From: Clostridia bacterium
GTDB taxonomy: Bacteria; Bacillota; Clostridia; TANB77; CAG-508
DNA: 64,000 bases
Reading direction: 5' to 3'
NCBI GenBank assembly: GCA_017528085.1
Contig: JAFXPH010000004.1
Location: 62,001 to 126,000 of the forward strand
This document shows positions 42,370 through 50,452 of the stretch, in pieces (within the stretch, counting starts at the first letter, position 1; the number at the start of each line of letters is the position of its first letter). The position numbers and the translations under genes are program-made. The notes under the pieces are model-generated. The model was given only the letters and a program-made list of their open reading frames with translations. It did no database searches and was not told the origin of the DNA.

Positions 42370-43656
42370 CTATGCAAATGCTTCTTTGCTTTTCTTGAAA
42401 GCAATAAGATTTGTAATATCACTAGCTTTGTTGCTCTTTTTAATGAATTCTTCTTGAGCATCTTGTTTTGCTTGTCTTTCTGCCATTGTCTCACATATAG
42501 CTTTTTGATATGTGAAGTTTGTGTCAGAAGCAATTTTTGTCCAATTATATTTTGCTTTAACTTTTTCAATAGCATTTTTTGAACAAGTTTCAGCTAAATC
42601 TTTATTAAATAGAAGAGTAAGAATTGAATCTGCTAAAGAATTTGGATTTCCACAATAACTCTTCATACCATTTATACCATGATCAACTATTTCATTTAAT
42701 CCACCAGCATCTGAAACTACAACAGGATTTCCTGAAAGCATAGCTTCAATAGCAACTATACCAAATGGTTCATATGTACTAGGGAATACAGATACATCTG
42801 CACATTTGTACATCTTTTGAACATTCTTTCCAGCTAAATATCCAGTGAAGTAAACTTTATCATCTAAGCCTAAAGCATGAACTTGAGCTTTTAATTGATC
42901 TATCATGCCACCTTTACCAGCAACTATTAACTTTGCATCATTATATCCTGCAAGTATTTTTGGCATAGCAGCAATTAAATTTTGAATACCTTTTTCATAA
43001 ACTAATCTACCAATGAATAAAATTATTTTTTCATTATCCATTGCATAGTTTCTTCTGAAATCCCAATCTCTGTCAATACCATCATAAAGATGAAGGTTAA
43101 CACCATTAGGAATTACATTAATTTTTTCATATGGAAGACCAAATAATCTTTGAAGTTCATTCTTCATAAAAATACTATTTACTATAACTTCTGAAGATTC
43201 ATATGTAAGCATCCATTCAGTATCGTTAATATATTTTTGCTCTGGTGTAGATATACCAGAATTTCTTCCTGCTTCCATAGCATGAATTGTTGAAACTATA
43301 GGAGTATTGTAAGCATACTTTAATGTTTTAGCTGCTGATGCAACTAACCAATCGTGAGCATGTATAATATCAAATTTTCCTTTTTCAGCGATAACTTCTC
43401 CGGCTTTTGCAACCATGTTGAAATTAAGTTGAAGGATCCAATCAATGAAATTGTTTGCACTAATCATATAGTTATCAATTCTATAAACTTTAACTCCATC
43501 ATCATCTTCATAGTATGGAGTATTACCATCTCTATAAGTTATTACAGTTACGTCGTTTCCGTCTGCAATTAGACGATGAGATAAATCATAGACAACTCTA
43601 GAAATTCCTCCAACAACTCTTGGAGGATACTCCCATGATAGCATTAAAATTTTCAT
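42370..43656 (-). CDS. GT4-family glycosyltransferase, glycogen/alpha-glucan synthase-like
   Basis: This 428-residue GT-B enzyme starts MKILMLSWEYPPRVVGGISRV, the pattern of glycogen synthase-like GT4 enzymes. IHAHDWLV (about 93-100), INVIPNGVN (about 182-190), the second-domain start KIILFIGRLVYEKG and the acceptor loop YEPFGIVAIEA with the EX7E pair follow. The ATG at 43656 is chosen: AAAGGAAAG is just upstream and a TTG eight codons earlier lies in the ribosome-site region. A charged helical C-terminal tail of about 40 residues is added. It diverges from the DUF4912 and GH57 genes, so it likely builds the alpha-glucan that GH57 branches. Confidence 0.85.
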   Translation of the reverse strand: MKILMLSWEYPPRVVGGISRVVYDLSHRLIADGNDVTVITYRDGNTPYYEDDDGVKVYRIDNYMISANNFIDWILQLNFNMVAKAGEVIAEKGKFDIIHAHDWLVASAAKTLKYAYNTPIVSTIHAMEAGRNSGISTPEQKYINDTEWMLTYESSEVIVNSIFMKNELQRLFGLPYEKINVIPNGVNLHLYDGIDRDWDFRRNYAMDNEKIILFIGRLVYEKGIQNLIAAMPKILAGYNDAKLIVAGKGGMIDQLKAQVHALGLDDKVYFTGYLAGKNVQKMYKCADVSVFPSTYEPFGIVAIEAMLSGNPVVVSDAGGLNEIVDHGINGMKSYCGNPNSLADSILTLLFNKDLAETCSKNAIEKVKAKYNWTKIASDTNFTYQKAICETMAERQAKQDAQEEFIKKSNKASDITNLIAFKKSKEAFA

Positions 43657-44101
43657 CTTTCCTTTGTGTACTCCTTTCAAACAATCAAGTATTTGTCACA
43701 GGTTCGTTGATTTTTAAAATGTGTTTGTCAAGTATTTTTTCTTATCAATTATTTTATATAAAAAAGATTAAAAAGTAAACAAATTTAGTAAAAAGTTTTA
43801 ATAAAAATATATTACATTTTGATTACATTTTGATTACATTTGATAAAAATGTCCAACTGGCATCTAATTTTTAAGAATCGTTTTCATTTTTGGATTGTAA
43901 TAAACCGAATATAAAGTGCGCTATTTAAAGATTAATTTTTTTATGAAAAAATATGATTTTTTAAAATGCGTTTATATATGAAAAATTCTATTAAAAAAGT
44001 TATATTTTCTCTTGTAATTTTTTTTCATTATATATACAATATAAAAAGATTAGAAGTTATAAAAATATACAATAGGTGTTTAATTTTTCGAGGAGGAAAA
44101 A
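43657..44101. other. 445-bp intergenic control region of the glucan locus
   Basis: This very AT-rich divergent region holds no convincing reading frame. Near the GT4 gene a direct repeat TCAAGTATTT occurs at 43685 and 43728. A block of three 11-bp repeats lies at 43811-43842. No consensus promoter pair could be assigned to either flanking gene with confidence. Its length is unusual for this compact genome and suggests regulation. Confidence 0.6.
43811..43842 (+). repeat. Three tandem 11-bp repeats ATTACATTTTG
   Basis: Copies start at 43811, 43822 and 43833; the third lacks one T. The 11-bp period places them on one DNA face, as repeated operator sites would be. They lie midway between the divergent GT4 and DUF4912 genes. 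Confidence 0.75.
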
Positions 44102-45406
44102 ATGTCAGATACTAAAGAAGTAAACGAAAAGAAGAATAACAAACAAGCAACAAAAACAACAAAAACAGCGACAGCGGATAAGAAAACAACAGCTAAAAAG
44201 ATGACAACAACAAAAAAGTCAACTACTAAAAAAGCTGCGACAAAGTCTACAACTGCTGCAAAAAAGACAACTTCTAGTACTGCAAAAAAAGCAAGTGCTA
44301 GTACAAAAACAGCAGCAAAGGAGACAACTACAGCAGCTACAAAAACAAAAAAGACTACAACAGCTACTAAGAAAACTACTGCGTCTAAATCTAAAACAAC
44401 TACAAAAAAGAAAGATGATGTTGTTCTAGAAGTGGTTACACCAAATAAAAAGGGAACAAAGAAAAAAGATGATGTAGTAATCGAAATTGTAGCTCCAAAT
44501 GTAGTAGTAAATAAAGATAATAAAAAAGTAGTATCAAAGATTAAAGTACCAACTGTTGTTGATAAAAGTAAAAAAGAAACTTCTAAATTAAACACTGAAG
44601 CAAAAGATAAAACATTAATAAAAAAAGATGAAGAAACAATAATCGATAAGATTAAAAACTTCTTAAAGAAAATTATCGAAATGCAATCAGAACATAAAGC
44701 TGATGCAGAAGGATCTACAAAAGAGAAAAAAGCAAGAAAGAAAGTTTCAGAAAAAGTAGTAAGAAAACCAAATTATATGCTAGAGTATTACGATCTACCA
44801 TATAGATACAACGAGACAGTTGTTAAGGTTTTAGCACAATCTCCAAATAGATTATTTGTATACTGGGATATTTCTGACAATGACAGACAAAAATATGTAG
44901 AGACTTTCGGAGACAATTTCTTTAATGATACTTATCCAGTATTATTGTTATACAACGAAGATAAGAATTATATTAGAGAAATACCAATTAATGATTTTGC
45001 TAATAGTTGGTACATTGATATTGATAATCCAAAAACAAAGTATTCAATACAATTAGGAAGAAAGTTTAAATCAAAACCTGAGTTTATAAACATAGCAAAA
45101 TTTGAACAAGAGAATGTAATACTTCATAATGACTATTTACCATTCGCAAATTCAAATAAGATTGAAGCTCCTAATGATCATATTTTATTTGAGACATTCT
45201 CAAATAAAATTAAATTTAGAAATGTTAAAACAAATCAAGAAACTATTAAAGATATCAGTGAATTAGCTGGTAAGATTTCTAAAGCATATAACATTGCAAG
45301 CTTTAAAGATATGTTTAGAGAGGTGTATAAAGGAGAAGAATTATCAGATGATAGATTCACACTTAAAAATCCAGCATCTGGAAATCCAACATCATCATTT
45401 AAATAA
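44102..45406 (+). CDS. DUF4912 protein with histone-H1-like Lys/Thr/Ala-rich N-terminus
   Basis: This 434-residue protein has two parts. Residues 1-105 consist of repeated K, T and A (KKTTAKK, KKSTTKK, KKAATKS, KKASAST units), very basic and disordered, like bacterial histone-H1-type tails. Two near-repeats follow: KKDDVVLEVVTPN and KKDDVVIEIVAPN (about 105-142). The C-terminal domain (about 220-434) has YRYNETVVKVLAQSPNRL and FVYWDIS, the DUF4912 mark, with the beta-sandwich look of a carbohydrate-binding module. DUF4912 genes are often next to GH57 genes. The domain may bind glucan while the tail binds an anionic partner (inference). CGAGGAGG precedes the ATG. Confidence 0.8.
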   Translation: MSDTKEVNEKKNNKQATKTTKTATADKKTTAKKMTTTKKSTTKKAATKSTTAAKKTTSSTAKKASASTKTAAKETTTAATKTKKTTTATKKTTASKSKTTTKKKDDVVLEVVTPNKKGTKKKDDVVIEIVAPNVVVNKDNKKVVSKIKVPTVVDKSKKETSKLNTEAKDKTLIKKDEETIIDKIKNFLKKIIEMQSEHKADAEGSTKEKKARKKVSEKVVRKPNYMLEYYDLPYRYNETVVKVLAQSPNRLFVYWDISDNDRQKYVETFGDNFFNDTYPVLLLYNEDKNYIREIPINDFANSWYIDIDNPKTKYSIQLGRKFKSKPEFINIAKFEQENVILHNDYLPFANSNKIEAPNDHILFETFSNKIKFRNVKTNQETIKDISELAGKISKAYNIASFKDMFREVYKGEELSDDRFTLKNPASGNPTSSFK

Positions 45407-45420
45407 TAAGGAGAGATTTA

Positions 45421-47010
45421 ATGAACAATATAAAAGGATATGTTAATTTCGTTTTACATGCGCACTTACCATATATACATCATCCTGAAAGCGAAGATTA
45501 TCTAGAAGAAGAATGGTTATTCGAAGCTATTTCTGAGTGTTATATCCCTCTTTTATTAAACTTTAAAAAATTAGTTGAGGAGGGTGTAGATTTTAGAATC
45601 ACTATGACTATGACTCCGCCACTTCTTAACATGTTAGATAATAAGCTTTTACAAGAACGATATATTAAATATGTAGAAAAACACATTGAACTTTGTGAAA
45701 AAGAGGTAGTACGTACTAAATTTGATGACAGATTAAATAGACTAGCTCACTATTATTTAGATAGATACTCAAATGATTTACATGTGTTTAAAGATATATA
45801 TAAATGTAATTTAATTACAGGATTTAAGGAATTTTTAGACAGAGGTGTATTGGAAATAATTACATGTGGTGCAACACATGGATTCTTTCCAATATTATAT
45901 GTTAATGAAAAAACAGTTAGAGCACAAATTGCAGTTGGTGTTCAAACATATGAAAGATTTTTTGGTAGAAAACCAAGAGGTATTTGGCTTCCAGAGTGCG
46001 GCTATGTACCAGAAGCAGATAAATATTTAAAAGAATTTGGAATAGAATATGCTATGGTTGAATCTCATGCAGCATTGTATGCAGATCCGACACCTATTTA
46101 TGGAACTTTTGCACCTATAGTATCACCAGATGGATTAGTCGTATTCGCAAGAGATATGGAATCATCTAGGCAAGTGTGGAGTTCTATTATTGGTTATCCT
46201 GGTGATTTTAACTATAGAGAGTTTTATAGAGACTTAGGATATGATGCAGATTATGAATATATAAAACCATATATAGCAGCTAATGGTGCTAGAGTAAATA
46301 CAGGTATAAAGTATTACAGAATAACAGGGAAAGATTGTCCTAAAGATTATTACGATGTTCAATGGGCAAAGGATTCTGCTGAGAAACAAGCAGGTCACTT
46401 TATGGATTGTAGAACAGCACAAATAAATAGTTTGGCAAGCTATATGGATGTTCCACCTATAGTTAACTGTCCATATGATGCAGAACTTTATGGTCACTGG
46501 TGGTATGAAGGTCCATATTGGTTATATATACTATTTAAAAAGATATATTATGATGAATGTAACTTTAAATTAATTACACCATCAGAATACATTGACATGT
46601 ATCCTGAGATGCAAGTATGTTCTCCATGTAGATCAACTTGGGGTGCAAAAGGTTACAATGAGGTATGGTTAAATCCTACTAATGATTATGCACATCGTCA
46701 TTTGCACAAAGCAGGAGATAGAATGTGTGAACTTGCTTGGAAGTTTCCAAATGAAGGAGACAACTTAAGAAGACAAGCATTAAATCAATGTGCTAGAGAA
46801 CTACTTCTTGCACAAAGTAGTGACTGGCTATTCATTATTACAAATGGAACAATGGTAGATTATGCTCATAAGGCAATAAAGGATCATATAGGTAGATTTA
46901 CAAAACTTTATAGACAAATTATGAAAGATGAAATTGATCCTGAATATTTACTAGATATATTTACAAAAGATGATATCTTTCCAGATATCGATTACATGGT
47001 ATATTATTAA
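45421..47010 (+). CDS. GH57-family 1,4-alpha-glucan branching enzyme
   Basis: This 529-residue GH57 protein starts KGYVNFVLHAHLPYIHHPES. The catalytic nucleophile is the Glu in GIWLPECGYVPEADKYL, and the acid/base is expected in CPYDAELYGHWWYEGPYWL. A C-terminal DUF1957 helical domain starts near residue 430 (SSDWLFIITNGTMVDYA). By family knowledge it makes alpha-1,6 branches in an alpha-1,4-glucan. It is 14 bp after the DUF4912 gene and faces the GT4 gene, giving a small glycogen-type locus without glgC or glgP in view. Confidence 0.92.
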   Translation: MNNIKGYVNFVLHAHLPYIHHPESEDYLEEEWLFEAISECYIPLLLNFKKLVEEGVDFRITMTMTPPLLNMLDNKLLQERYIKYVEKHIELCEKEVVRTKFDDRLNRLAHYYLDRYSNDLHVFKDIYKCNLITGFKEFLDRGVLEIITCGATHGFFPILYVNEKTVRAQIAVGVQTYERFFGRKPRGIWLPECGYVPEADKYLKEFGIEYAMVESHAALYADPTPIYGTFAPIVSPDGLVVFARDMESSRQVWSSIIGYPGDFNYREFYRDLGYDADYEYIKPYIAANGARVNTGIKYYRITGKDCPKDYYDVQWAKDSAEKQAGHFMDCRTAQINSLASYMDVPPIVNCPYDAELYGHWWYEGPYWLYILFKKIYYDECNFKLITPSEYIDMYPEMQVCSPCRSTWGAKGYNEVWLNPTNDYAHRHLHKAGDRMCELAWKFPNEGDNLRRQALNQCARELLLAQSSDWLFIITNGTMVDYAHKAIKDHIGRFTKLYRQIMKDEIDPEYLLDIFTKDDIFPDIDYMVYY

Positions 47011-47025
47011 TAAGGATGGAATAAT

Positions 47026-47364
47026 ATGAGCACAGTTATGGATAATGCAAATGTTCTTGCAAACTCAATTAGAGAGAGTAAAGAATATTTAGAATATAAA
47101 GAAATCAAAGCAAAAATCTTTTCAGATGCAGATTTAAAAAAACTTGTAGAAGAGTTTGAAAAAATTAGATATGAAGAACAATTATTAGAACTTCAAGGCG
47201 AAAAACAATCTGTAGAGAAGATGCAAAAACTTCAAGAACTATATACAGTTTTAGTTCAAGATAATGATGTAAAAGATTTCTTTGAGAAAGAAGTTAAATT
47301 TAATTTACTTATTGCAGATGTTAATAAAACAATAGGTGATTCAATTAAAGATGTATTAGCTTAA
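47026..47364 (+). CDS. YlbF/YmcA-family protein
   Basis: This 112-residue all-helical protein fits the YlbF/YmcA family (LANSIRESKEYLEYKEIKAKIFSD, then DVKDFFEKEVKFNLLIADVNKTIGD). In Bacillus, YlbF, YmcA and YaaT form an iron-sulfur complex that aids RNase Y and development. Here it lies at the end of the glucan operon, 15 bp after GH57. Whether it acts in RNA decay here is unknown. AAGGATGG precedes the ATG. Confidence 0.8.
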   Translation: MSTVMDNANVLANSIRESKEYLEYKEIKAKIFSDADLKKLVEEFEKIRYEEQLLELQGEKQSVEKMQKLQELYTVLVQDNDVKDFFEKEVKFNLLIADVNKTIGDSIKDVLA

Positions 47365-47369
47365 ATATA

Positions 47370-47403
47370 AAAAAGAGTTTTATTTTAATAAAACTCTTTT
47401 ATT
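47370..47403. terminator. Bidirectional terminator after the YlbF gene
   Basis: A long stem, AAAAGAGTTTTAT with its complement ATAAAACTCTTTT, lies between converging genes. Confidence 0.8.
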
Positions 47404-48565
47404 TTTTGCTTTCTAGTTTTTCTAGTTTTTCTTGTTTTTCTTTTTCTTCTAATGCTTTTGCTTTAGCAAGTGTTTCTTCATTTGCTTTTCTGTGCATTTC
47501 TTCAAAATCTTGCTTTTCTACTAAATCTGGAGCATCTAAAGAATAATATTCATCTATTAATTCTCTATGAAATTTCATATATAAAGAATATGGCAAAATT
47601 GATTTTTTAGCCTCTAGTAATTTATTTATTGTTTGTTCTTCAGTTTTAAAGTAGTTAATATGAATTACTTGACATTGTTTTAGATTGAAAGTAGCTCTTA
47701 CTAAAATATCTTGTAAAATATCAAAATATATTTTTGTTTCTTTTACATAAGAACATACAAAGAACTTACAACTTAAACATTTAACCTTACATCCTTTTTC
47801 AGTATCTAGGTGTTCACATTGCTCTAAAGGAACATTTTTATCTAAAAAATCTGCTTTCTTTTGAGCATGAGCTAAACCAAGATTTCTTTTAAATGAATAG
47901 CAACATCCATTTGCAGTTTCTGGCATATAAGAGCAATTTCTATTTGCTATACATCTGCCATCTCTGAAGTCACAAATATTTCTTGAAATAAATTGATAGT
48001 CTAAAATATCACATAATTTATCATAAACATATGTATAAGTTTCTCTTCTTGTATTAAATATTCTTGAAGCAATAAAAATTGCAATCTCATCATTTATGTC
48101 TTTTGATGTAGTATGAACATCCCCAAGATAGTGAACTGAATTATAATCTACACCAAATGTATAGTTTTTCTTTTTGTATTTATAAAAGATTTTTTTAACT
48201 ACTTTTCCAATTTTAATAATATCTCTTATTTCAATAATAGGAGAAGTATCTACTATAAAGAATAAATTGTTTTCCTCATTCCCAGATTTAGCTATGTTAT
48301 AAATGCTTGCTATATCATACATAACATATGATGCAATCTTTTTTTCAGCTATAAGTAAATCTAATTCTTCATCTGGATATTCTTCTTTTTTCTTATTTGA
48401 AATATATATAATTCTTGTGTTTTTGAAATTTTTATTTAAATTATTTGTACTAGATAATATTTCTAAAAGCTTTTTTGGAAGTCTTGTAGTGAATATGTAG
48501 TTAGTATTATAAACTTCAAGAAACATATTTTCTTTTTGCTTTAAAAGATCTAAATCGCTTTCCAT
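47399..48565 (-). CDS. Unknown cysteine-rich protein, possible metal or Fe-S binder
   Basis: This 388-residue soluble protein has no family I can name. The N-terminal half (about 1-180) is an alpha/beta region with a strand NNLFFIVDTSP. The centre and C-terminal half have clustered cysteines: CDFRDGRCIANRNCSY, NGCCYS, then CEHLDTEKGCKVKCLSC and KFFVCSYV, about ten in under 80 residues. This suggests bound zinc or iron-sulfur clusters. A Lys/Glu-rich coiled tail ends the protein. The ATG at 48565 follows AAGGTGG; an in-frame GTG within that site is discarded. It is a single-gene unit converging on the glucan operon. Confidence 0.7.
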   Translation of the reverse strand: MESDLDLLKQKENMFLEVYNTNYIFTTRLPKKLLEILSSTNNLNKNFKNTRIIYISNKKKEEYPDEELDLLIAEKKIASYVMYDIASIYNIAKSGNEENNLFFIVDTSPIIEIRDIIKIGKVVKKIFYKYKKKNYTFGVDYNSVHYLGDVHTTSKDINDEIAIFIASRIFNTRRETYTYVYDKLCDILDYQFISRNICDFRDGRCIANRNCSYMPETANGCCYSFKRNLGLAHAQKKADFLDKNVPLEQCEHLDTEKGCKVKCLSCKFFVCSYVKETKIYFDILQDILVRATFNLKQCQVIHINYFKTEEQTINKLLEAKKSILPYSLYMKFHRELIDEYYSLDAPDLVEKQDFEEMHRKANEETLAKAKALEEKEKQEKLEKLESKK

Positions 48566-48738
48566 TTCTACCACCTTATAAAAACATAATTAGATTATAT
48601 ATTTTAATATGAAAAAAAACAAGAAAGAAAATGCTGTAATTATTTAAAAATAAATTAAAAAAAACCTTTAAAAAACTATATTTTTTTTGAATTTTATAAT
48701 ATAATATTGAGGAAAATAGATATTCTTGGGAGGAAAGG

Positions 48739-50427
48739 ATGAATAGTAAATGGAAATTTTATAGTCCCGACAAAAAATTAGTTAAAAACTTAATGACAAA
48801 ATATAATTTCTCAGAGCTTTTAGCGACTATACTTGTTAATAGAAATATTTCAACAGAAGAAGATATAAAGATATTCTTAGAGCCAACAAGAAATGATTTT
48901 AGAGATCCATTTGATATGCCTGATATGAAGATTGCTTCAGATAGAATAATAAAAGCAATCAAGGAAAAAGAAAAAGTAATCATATATGGTGATTATGATG
49001 TCGATGGAATTACAAGTATAACAGTACTTAAAAAGTTTTTAGCTGAAAGAGGATTAGACGTAGATTATAAAATACCTAATAGGTTAGACGAAGGATATGG
49101 ATTAAATAGAGCAGCAATAGAAAAAATAGCAGAAGATGGTTATAAGTTAATTATCACAGTTGATTGTGGTATTTCTGGTAATGAAGAAATTGAACTTGCA
49201 AATAGCTTAGGAATGGAAGTAATTGTTACAGATCATCATGAACCATTGGAAGAACTTCCAAAGGCACTAGCAATTGTAGATTGTAAAAGAAAAGATAATA
49301 AGTATCCATGTAATGTACTAGCCGGAGTTGGTGTAGTATTTAAATTAATTCAAGCAATAACTATAACACTTAAACTTGATGAAAAAGAATACTTAAAATA
49401 TTTAGACTATGTTTGTGTAGGAACAATCTCAGACATAGTTCCATTAATTGATGAAAATAGAGTTATTGCTAAACTTGGACTACAACTTGTGTCTCAAACT
49501 AGATCACCAGGTTTAAAAGCTCTAATTAGTTCCGCAGGTTATAGCGAAATAAATTCAAATACTGTTTCTTTTGGAATTGCACCTAGAATTAATGCATGTG
49601 GAAGAATGGGATTTGAAGATGATGCAGTTAAATTATTCTTAACAGATGACATACTTGAGGCAGAAAAGTTAACAAAAAAACTTAATGAATATAACAAACA
49701 AAGACAAGAAATAGAAAAAAGAATTTTAGATGAAGCAATTTTACAAATTGAGAAAAATCATTTAGAAAAAAATAGAGCAATAATTGTTGGCTCAGAAGAT
49801 TGGCATCATGGTGTTATTGGAATAGTTTCTTCTAAAATAACAGATATGTATTTTAAACCAAGTATACTAATTTGCTTTGAAGGAGACATAGGAAATGGCT
49901 CAGGTAGAAGTATACCTGGATTTGATTTACATGATGCACTTTGCAAATTAAGTCCATACCTAGAAAAGTATGGTGGTCATGAAATGGCTGTAGGACTTAC
50001 TCTAAAGAAGAGCAAATTTAAAAAATTCAAAGAAGAATTTGAAAAAATAGCAGAAGAAGCAAAGATTGAAGATATTGTATCTGAAATCGTTGTAGATAAA
50101 GAAATTACATTAAAAGATATTACAATAGAAAATGTAAATGAAATTAAAAAATTAGAACCATTTGGTGAAGCAAATAAAATGCCTGTATTTGTATACAAGA
50201 ATTTAAAGATTGATTCAATTAGAGCTTTATCAGAGGGTAAACATTTAAAATTAACTTTAAAAGATGGTAATTCAATAATTAATGCAATTGGATTTAACAT
50301 GGGTGGATATTCTGAGGATTATTTACTTGGAGATAAAGTTGATGTTTTAGGAAATCTAGAAATTAATTCATTTAATGGAGTTGATTATATTCAAATCAAT
50401 ATGAAGGATATAAGAAAATCTTATTAA
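48739..50427 (+). CDS. recJ: Single-stranded-DNA-specific exonuclease RecJ
   Basis: This 562-residue RecJ has the DHH phosphoesterase motifs: IYGDYDVDGITS (about 83-94), TVDCGISGNEEIE, VTDHHEPLEELP and, in the DHHA1 domain, GSGRSIPGFDLHDAL and GGHEMAVGLTL. A C-terminal OB domain follows. It degrades single-stranded DNA 5'-3' in recombination and mismatch repair with Mn or Mg. Length is normal. GGGAGGAAAGG lies before the ATG. It is the first gene of the recJ-relA unit. Confidence 0.96.
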   Translation: MNSKWKFYSPDKKLVKNLMTKYNFSELLATILVNRNISTEEDIKIFLEPTRNDFRDPFDMPDMKIASDRIIKAIKEKEKVIIYGDYDVDGITSITVLKKFLAERGLDVDYKIPNRLDEGYGLNRAAIEKIAEDGYKLIITVDCGISGNEEIELANSLGMEVIVTDHHEPLEELPKALAIVDCKRKDNKYPCNVLAGVGVVFKLIQAITITLKLDEKEYLKYLDYVCVGTISDIVPLIDENRVIAKLGLQLVSQTRSPGLKALISSAGYSEINSNTVSFGIAPRINACGRMGFEDDAVKLFLTDDILEAEKLTKKLNEYNKQRQEIEKRILDEAILQIEKNHLEKNRAIIVGSEDWHHGVIGIVSSKITDMYFKPSILICFEGDIGNGSGRSIPGFDLHDALCKLSPYLEKYGGHEMAVGLTLKKSKFKKFKEEFEKIAEEAKIEDIVSEIVVDKEITLKDITIENVNEIKKLEPFGEANKMPVFVYKNLKIDSIRALSEGKHLKLTLKDGNSIINAIGFNMGGYSEDYLLGDKVDVLGNLEINSFNGVDYIQINMKDIRKSY

Positions 50428-50452
50428 TTATAGCTAGATTATGGGGGAAAAT

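Noticed and set aside
43811-43842. Possible CRISPR or satellite array
   Set aside because: Repeat units are 11 bp, directly adjacent without spacers, and number only three.
44080-44595. A 171-residue hydrophobic-looking frame antisense to the DUF4912 gene
   Set aside because: It mirrors the Lys/Thr/Ala repeats of the real gene and gives an F/V/A-rich artefact. There is no ribosome site, and the sense gene has clear homology and an RBS.
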